This document shows, piece after piece, positions 59,924 to 64,000 of a stretch of DNA of 64,000 nucleotides. The translations under genes and the position numbers were made by a program. The stretch covers positions 1,488,001-1,552,000 of the forward strand of contig CP021237.1 in assembly GCA_002151545.1 (NCBI GenBank), given 5' to 3'. Under the pieces are notes generated by a model, which saw only the letters and a program-made list of their open reading frames with translations, was not told the DNA's origin and did not search any database. The first letter of the stretch is position 1, and every line of letters begins with the position of its first letter. This stretch comes from Sphingobacteriaceae bacterium GW460-11-11-14-LB5 (GTDB lineage: Bacteria; Bacteroidota; Bacteroidia; Sphingobacteriales; Sphingobacteriaceae).

Positions 59924-61010
59924 GCGGGCAATACTACTCTGCTTGTTTGTAATGCTATTCGTTACAAACTGCAAAAAGAATGGTGATGATAATGAAGATC
60001 CAGGTACCCTGCCTGATGTAGATCTAAAATCAAAAGTCATTGTTTCCGGATTAAGTCTCCCGTGGGAGATGGTATACGGACCGGATAATTTTATCTGGTT
60101 TACCGAAAAAGCGGGTAAAATTAGCCGTTTAAATCCTGCAAACGGACAAGTAACACCCTTACTTACCATCACTGAAGTACGGACTAACGGAGAAGGTGGC
60201 CTGCTTGGAATGACATTACATCCCGATTTTGCCGGTAATCCTTATGTTTATGTCGTTTATGGCTATGGAAGCACCTATAAAGCCAAGGTTGTACGTTATA
60301 CTTACAGCGGAGGAGGTTTAACAAGTCCTCAGGTTTTATTGGATCAGATTCCTGCTGCTTCTATCCATAATGGTTCACGTTTGCTGATCAGCGGTGGTAA
60401 ACTTTTTATCAGTACCGGCGATGCTGCTGATACTGGCAATCCTCAAAATGTTAATTCTTTAGCAGGGAAAATCTTAAGGATAAATTTAGATGGCACTATC
60501 CCTGCCGATAATCCATATCCAAATAACCCGCTTTGGTCTCTGGGGCATAGAAATGCACAAGGATTGATCCAGGTGGGCAATAAAATTTTCTCTTCAGAAC
60601 ATGGACCTGATTCTGATGATGAGATTAATATCATTGAGAAGGGAAGAAACTATGGGTGGCCAAATATTAAAGGTTATTGTAATGAAAGCGGGGAGCAGTC
60701 GTTTTGCAGTTCGAATAATGTGGCAGAGCCGCTAATCAATTGGACACCAACCATTGCACCCAGCGGTTTGGCTTATTACAATTCCGATTACATTCCGCAG
60801 TTTAAAAATTCGTTGTTACTGGCTGTATTAAAAGGAACTAAATTAATGCAGCTTAAATTGGATGATGCACAAACAAAAATCACAGGAACGAAAGATTTTT
60901 ATGTGAATACTTATGGCAGGATCAGGGCGATTTGTCAATCACCTGAAGGGAAAATTTATATCTGTACCAGCAATGGAAGCGATGATAAAATTGTAGAAAT
61001 AGCGAAGTAG
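59922..61010 (+). CDS. PQQ-dependent sugar dehydrogenase-like lipoprotein (GSDH family)
   Basis: 362 residues with a lipobox 'VMLFVTNCKK' (C17). Six-bladed propeller of the soluble glucose/sorbosone dehydrogenase family: 'SLPWEMVYGPDNFIWFTEKAGKI', 'TNGEGGLLGMTLHPDF', 'IHNGSRLLISGGKLFISTGD', 'WSLGHRNAQGL' and 'SSEHGPDSDDEINII'. It would oxidise an aldose outside the cytoplasm with PQQ; the active-site histidine candidate is that in 'HNGSRL' or 'GHRNAQG'. The substrate is unknown and PQQ use is inferred. Confidence 0.82.
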   Translation: MRAILLCLFVMLFVTNCKKNGDDNEDPGTLPDVDLKSKVIVSGLSLPWEMVYGPDNFIWFTEKAGKISRLNPANGQVTPLLTITEVRTNGEGGLLGMTLHPDFAGNPYVYVVYGYGSTYKAKVVRYTYSGGGLTSPQVLLDQIPAASIHNGSRLLISGGKLFISTGDAADTGNPQNVNSLAGKILRINLDGTIPADNPYPNNPLWSLGHRNAQGLIQVGNKIFSSEHGPDSDDEINIIEKGRNYGWPNIKGYCNESGEQSFCSSNNVAEPLINWTPTIAPSGLAYYNSDYIPQFKNSLLLAVLKGTKLMQLKLDDAQTKITGTKDFYVNTYGRIRAICQSPEGKIYICTSNGSDDKIVEIAK

Positions 61011-61015
61011 AGGAA

Positions 61016-61177
61016 TTATTTTTTCCGCCCAGGACACTTTTTACAGCGTTTACCTTTTTTAAATTTCTCACAGCACTTTTTGTGCTCAGCGGTACAGCTG
61101 AAAATAAAACCCATGCCCTTTTGAAATTCAGGGTCGGTGGGTAATATGAATAGACTTTCTTCTCTCTCGTAAATCAT
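61016..61177 (-). CDS. Small Cys-rich protein (53 aa)
   Basis: 53 residues on the minus strand. The C-terminal half is Cys and Lys rich: 'CTAEHKKCCEKF' and 'KRCKKCPGRKK' give five cysteines (C28, C35, C36, C45, C48) plus H32, a likely metal-binding knuckle. A promoter element TACCTTTG stands seven bases before the ATG, which supports a real gene. It converges with the sugar dehydrogenase gene, five bases from its stop. I do not recognise the family. Confidence 0.6.
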   Translation of the reverse strand: MIYEREESLFILPTDPEFQKGMGFIFSCTAEHKKCCEKFKKGKRCKKCPGRKK

Positions 61178-61184
61178 TGCAGCA

Positions 61185-61192
61185 CAAAGGTA
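61185..61192 (-). promoter_or_regulatory. TACCTTTG -7 element of the small Cys-rich gene
   Basis: Exact TAnnTTTG on the minus strand, seven bases before the start codon; the mRNA would be almost leaderless. Confidence 0.5.
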
Positions 61193-61305
61193 ATAGTTAT
61201 TTAGATTAATTCCAATTAATTAATATTCCAGGTAGATTTAAAAATTTAAATGCAGCAATTTTGAAGGCAATTTGTAATTTAGCGAACTAACCAAAAATTC
61301 ATAAG

Positions 61306-62010
61306 ATGATAAATAAAGTGGTATCTGGAGCTGAAGAGGCTATCAAAGATATATCTGATGGTGTAACCCTCATGCTTGGCGGTTTCGGGCTTTGTGGGAT
61401 TCCGGAAAATTGCATAAAAGCTTTGGTCAACAAACAGGTAAAAAATTTAACCTGTATCTCTAATAACGCGGGGGTTGATGATTTTGGTATTGGTTTAATG
61501 CTGAAACAACGCCAGGTTAAAAAAATGATTTCTTCTTATGTAGGTGAAAATGCAGAATTTGAAAGACAATTGCTGAGTGGTGAACTCGAGGTAGACCTTA
61601 TCCCACAGGGCACTTTAGCTACCCGTTGCCTGGCAGCCGGGTATGGGATGCCAGCAATTTTTACGCCTGCAGGAGTCGGTACGGAAGTGGCAGAAGGTAA
61701 AGAAATACGCAATTTTGATGGTAAGGATTATTTGATGGAGTATGCATTTGATGCCGATTTTGCTATTGTTAAAGCCTGGAAAGGCGATACCGCCGGGAAT
61801 TTAATCTTCAGGTCTACCAGCCGGAATTTTAATCCGGTTATGGCTATGGCAGGTAAAATAACCATTGCCGAGGTAGAAGAATTGGTAGAAGCAGGCGAAC
61901 TAGACCCGGATTATATTCATACACCAGGTATTTATGTTCACCGCATTTTCCAGGGGAAAGATTATGAGAAAAGAATTGAACAACGGACAGTTAGAAAGTC
62001 CGAAGTCTGA
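61306..62010 (+). CDS. 3-oxoacid CoA-transferase, subunit A
   Basis: 234 residues. Together with subunit B it moves CoA from succinyl-CoA (or acetyl-CoA) to acetoacetate-type acids. Family I CoA-transferase features: '[19 protein letters not shown]' (glycine-rich CoA site), '[15 protein letters not shown]', '[25 protein letters not shown]' and '[13 protein letters not shown]'-like '[15 protein letters not shown]'. The natural end '...IEQRTVRK' runs on by three residues into a repeat unit which supplies the stop codon. Confidence 0.93.
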   Translation: MINKVVSGAEEAIKDISDGVTLMLGGFGLCGIPENCIKALVNKQVKNLTCISNNAGVDDFGIGLMLKQRQVKKMISSYVGENAEFERQLLSGELEVDLIPQGTLATRCLAAGYGMPAIFTPAGVGTEVAEGKEIRNFDGKDYLMEYAFDADFAIVKAWKGDTAGNLIFRSTSRNFNPVMAMAGKITIAEVEELVEAGELDPDYIHTPGIYVHRIFQGKDYEKRIEQRTVRKSEV

Positions 62011-62034
62011 AGTCGAGAGTCCGAAGTCGGGTTG
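61993..62034. repeat. AGTCCGAAGTC repeats between the CoA-transferase subunit genes
   Basis: AGTCCGAAGTC, a variant AGTCTGAAGTC-like unit and a second AGTCCGAAGTC lie in tandem, the first overlapping the end of subunit A. A degenerate form occurs at 42319-42352. Confidence 0.6.
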
Positions 62035-62090
62035 CAGATCTGACCATTCTACTCATTCTATCATTCAAATTCATTCATTTACATTTATTT

Positions 62091-62750
62091 ATGTTTTCAA
62101 AAGAAGAAATTGCACAGCGTATTGCTAAAGAAATAAAAGACGGGTACTATGTTAACCTTGGTATCGGCATACCGACTTTGGTTGCCAATTATATTCCAAA
62201 GGGAATTAATGTGGTATTGCAGTCAGAAAACGGTTTATTGGGCATGGGGCCATTTCCTTTTGAGGGAGAGGAAGATGCCGATTTAATTAACGCGGGGAAA
62301 CAAACCATTACCACCTTGCCAGGCTCATCTATTTTTGATTCGGCCATGAGTTTTGGGATGATCCGTGCGCAAAAGGTAGATTTAACCATTCTCGGAGCCA
62401 TGGAGGTATCAGAAAATGGTGACATTGCCAACTGGAAAATACCTGGAAAAATGGTAAAAGGAATGGGTGGAGCGATGGATCTGGTGGCTTCAGCCAAAAA
62501 CATTATTGTGGCGATGCAGCACATTAATAAAGCTGGAGAAAGCAAATTGTTACCAAAATGTACTTTGCCATTAACCGGGGTAAAATGCATTAAAAAAATT
62601 GTAACTGAACTGGCGGTTTTAGATATTTTACCTGAAGGTGGTTTTAAACTTTTAGAACGTGCACCTGGTGTAAGTATCGAATTTATACAACAATCTACAG
62701 CAGGGAGATTGATTATTGAAGGGGATATTCCTGAAATGAGATTGGATTAA
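62091..62750 (+). CDS. 3-oxoacid CoA-transferase, subunit B
   Basis: 219 residues. Contains the catalytic glutamate in 'VVLQSENGLLGMGPFP', 'INAGKQTITTLPGSSIFDSAMSFGMIR' and 'IPGKMVKGMGGAMDLV', as usual for the B subunit. An 80-base gap with repeat units separates it from subunit A, unlike the short gap in most genomes; still one operon by order and direction. The likely substrate pair is succinyl-CoA/acetoacetate, giving use or synthesis of ketone bodies. Confidence 0.94.
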   Translation: MFSKEEIAQRIAKEIKDGYYVNLGIGIPTLVANYIPKGINVVLQSENGLLGMGPFPFEGEEDADLINAGKQTITTLPGSSIFDSAMSFGMIRAQKVDLTILGAMEVSENGDIANWKIPGKMVKGMGGAMDLVASAKNIIVAMQHINKAGESKLLPKCTLPLTGVKCIKKIVTELAVLDILPEGGFKLLERAPGVSIEFIQQSTAGRLIIEGDIPEMRLD

Positions 62751-62848
62751 AATGATGCCTGATGCTAAAGAATGGTCATCATTCCCGCGCAGGTAGGAAC
62801 CTTAATGCATACCGTAAAGCCTATCAAGGCATTATGATTACCTACAAA

Positions 62849-62882
62849 AAAGAAGTCAAGTTTTTAAAAACTTGACTTCTTT
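62849..62882. terminator. Bidirectional terminator between the CoA-transferase and udk genes
   Basis: AAAGAAGTCAAGTTTTT and AAAAACTTGACTTCTTT form a 17-bp perfect palindrome with no loop bases between; genes converge here. Confidence 0.8.
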
Positions 62883-62887
62883 GATAT

Positions 62888-63538
62888 TTATTGTATATCA
62901 ACTAAAATACTGTTTCTTAAATCATTCGAAATATCCTCTGTGATACCGATAATTTCTTCAGGTTCATTGGTATTATTCATGACCACCTTATTGCACTGTT
63001 CGCGGTAGGGTAATAAATACTCTTTATAGGCAGGTACCACGTGGTTATGCCATTTGTACAATACATCTTCTTCAGGGTAACCACGCTCTAAACCATCTCG
63101 TTTTATACGGCGATCTAAAGCGACCTGCTCATCTGCATCAACAAAAATGGTATGATCTAATAATGCCGCAATTTCTTTAAAGTGGAGGATAAAAAGCCCT
63201 TCAACAATAATAATTGGTGCCGATTTAATCTCTAATATTTTAACAACAGCTAATGGATTGTTGAAGTTATATTCCTTTTTATAAACCACTTCGCCACTCA
63301 TTAATTGCTTAATGTCCCTCAAAAACTGTTCGCTATCGATTGTTGAGGGGAGATCGAAATTATATAATTTATTTTCTTCCTGAGTCATTTCGCCAGCCGG
63401 GATATAATAATCATCCTGTGATACGAGTGTAACTTCATCCTGTTTAAAATGATGAAGAAAGCAGTTTAAGAAAAATGTTTTACCCGATCCGCTACCACCG
63501 GCAATACCAATTATAAATGGCTTTTTGTTCAAACTCAT
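62888..63538 (-). CDS. udk: Uridine kinase
   Basis: 216 residues. Phosphorylates uridine and cytidine in pyrimidine salvage. P-loop 'GGSGSGKT' (14-21), 'VSQDDYYIP' and 'VEGLFILHF', then 'RRIKRDGLERGY' with the lid arginines. The start overlaps the upstream LysM gene by four bases (ATGA), so the two are co-translated. Phosphoribulokinase is an alternative of the same fold but is less likely. Confidence 0.9.
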   Translation of the reverse strand: MSLNKKPFIIGIAGGSGSGKTFFLNCFLHHFKQDEVTLVSQDDYYIPAGEMTQEENKLYNFDLPSTIDSEQFLRDIKQLMSGEVVYKKEYNFNNPLAVVKILEIKSAPIIIVEGLFILHFKEIAALLDHTIFVDADEQVALDRRIKRDGLERGYPEEDVLYKWHNHVVPAYKEYLLPYREQCNKVVMNNTNEPEEIIGITEDISNDLRNSILVDIQ

Positions 63539-64000
63539 TGAGCACTATAGGTTAAATTGCAGAAAAAACGTTTGTCTAAAGCACCCAATGAATCGGCTAC
63601 CGCTTTAGTCATTACAATGATAACATCTTTTGTGGATTCGTTCTCTGTAAATTTACCAACAACTTTGGCAAAGGTAGTACGGTTAGTCATGGGGTTGGTA
63701 ATCTTAATTACCCTGCCTACAGGTGCTGTACGGTGTAAAACCAACATTTTTGTACCATCAAGATCCTGGTCTGCAATCCAAACTGCGGTACCTTTTTCTT
63801 CAATCTGACTTAAGCCATATACGCTCGGATCACGACGAAGTTTAGGGTCTTTAACCATTGTACTATCTGGTTCATTTTCCTGTTCCTCTTTCGATAAATC
63901 ATTTACCGATTTAGGTTGTGGCGGTTTAGGAATGATCAGTTTTTGATCAACTTTAATGGCATTATCCTCAAGTTTGTTTGCCGTTCTGATCTGATAAGCG
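63535..64000 (-). CDS. C-terminal part of a LysM-containing cell-wall protein with RlpA-like (double-psi barrel) domain; 5' end outside the window
   Basis: The frame is open to the window edge. Visible 154 residues: the end of a LysM repeat ('IRTANKLEDNAIKVDQKLIIP'), a Pro/Glu-rich linker, then a double-psi beta-barrel-like domain with 'VYGLSQIEEKGTAVWI' and 'VLHRTAPVGRVIKITNPMTNRTTFAKVVGKF'. Probably peptidoglycan binding and exported, but the N-terminus is not seen. It overlaps udk by four bases. Confidence 0.75.
   Translation of the reverse strand, partial: AYQIRTANKLEDNAIKVDQKLIIPKPPQPKSVNDLSKEEQENEPDSTMVKDPKLRRDPSVYGLSQIEEKGTAVWIADQDLDGTKMLVLHRTAPVGRVIKITNPMTNRTTFAKVVGKFTENESTKDVIIVMTKAVADSLGALDKRFFCNLTYSAQ

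Noticed and set aside
62189..62590. Minus-strand frame of 133 codons opposite CoA-transferase subunit B
   Set aside because: Antisense to a clear catalytic subunit, no own features.
1..64000. tRNA or rRNA genes
   Set aside because: No cloverleaf-like structures or rRNA segments were noticed in the gaps by eye; a covariance-model scan would settle it.

Overview
The window looks like a chromosomal segment of a Bacteroidota bacterium, most likely Sphingobacteriaceae (Pedobacter-like). Reasons: two SusC/SusD pairs, a hybrid two-component/AraC-type regulator remnant, recurrent TAnnTTTG promoter elements, no Shine-Dalgarno sequences, and typical Bacteroidota families (DUF4296, Nudix-type NrtR regulator, THUMP-like methyltransferase). 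The genus is an inference from gene content; there is no rRNA in the window.

1-20.6 kb is a polysaccharide utilisation locus. The end of an HTCS-type regulator is followed by a seven-bladed BNR_4 enzyme, a tandem GH43, a GH105, a DUF2264/GH154 protein, a GH43_24-like exo-beta-1,3-galactanase and a GH35 beta-galactosidase. After a terminator come SusC-SusD-SusC-SusD and a GH16 lipoprotein. The set fits type II arabinogalactan (arabinogalactan protein). Next to it (21.3-26.1 kb) are a Nudix-family regulator, galT, galK and a sodium/sugar symporter, so the released galactose can be taken into the Leloir pathway. A sialate O-acetylesterase-like protein and a GH127-type beta-L-arabinofuranosidase (28.4-33.8 kb) probably add to the same diet.

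33.8-42.3 kb is mixed: OmpA lipoprotein, HPP membrane protein, small unknown genes, a divergent cold-shock-like protein, a PAS histidine kinase, a Crp-family regulator, ubiX, mtaB and a possible small RNA. At 42.5-43.8 kb an IS110-family element sits in a REP-like palindrome. Its leader folds into two loops whose internal strands match the flanks at both ends, as expected of a bridge RNA.

44-64 kb is mostly housekeeping: lgt, an inositol monophosphatase, nfuA, purB, a peroxiredoxin, a cold-shock protein, a THUMP-like methyltransferase, aspartate kinase, an acetyltransferase, a YggS-type PLP protein, DUF4296, mutS2, a PQQ-type sugar dehydrogenase, a CoA transferase (two subunits), uridine kinase and a LysM protein.

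The most novel-looking part is 48.2-51.4 kb: four tandem Thr/Asp-rich mini-lipoproteins, each with its own terminator, divergent from an ECF sigma factor followed by a membrane protein that fuses an anti-sigma-like cytoplasmic segment to a periplasmic trypsin/HtrA-like protease. Three lipoprotein genes and the sigma gene share the arrangement GGGTTAC(C/T)-N15/16-(T/C)ATTAA upstream; the fourth lipoprotein gene has a degenerate copy. This suggests one autoregulated envelope-stress-like regulon.
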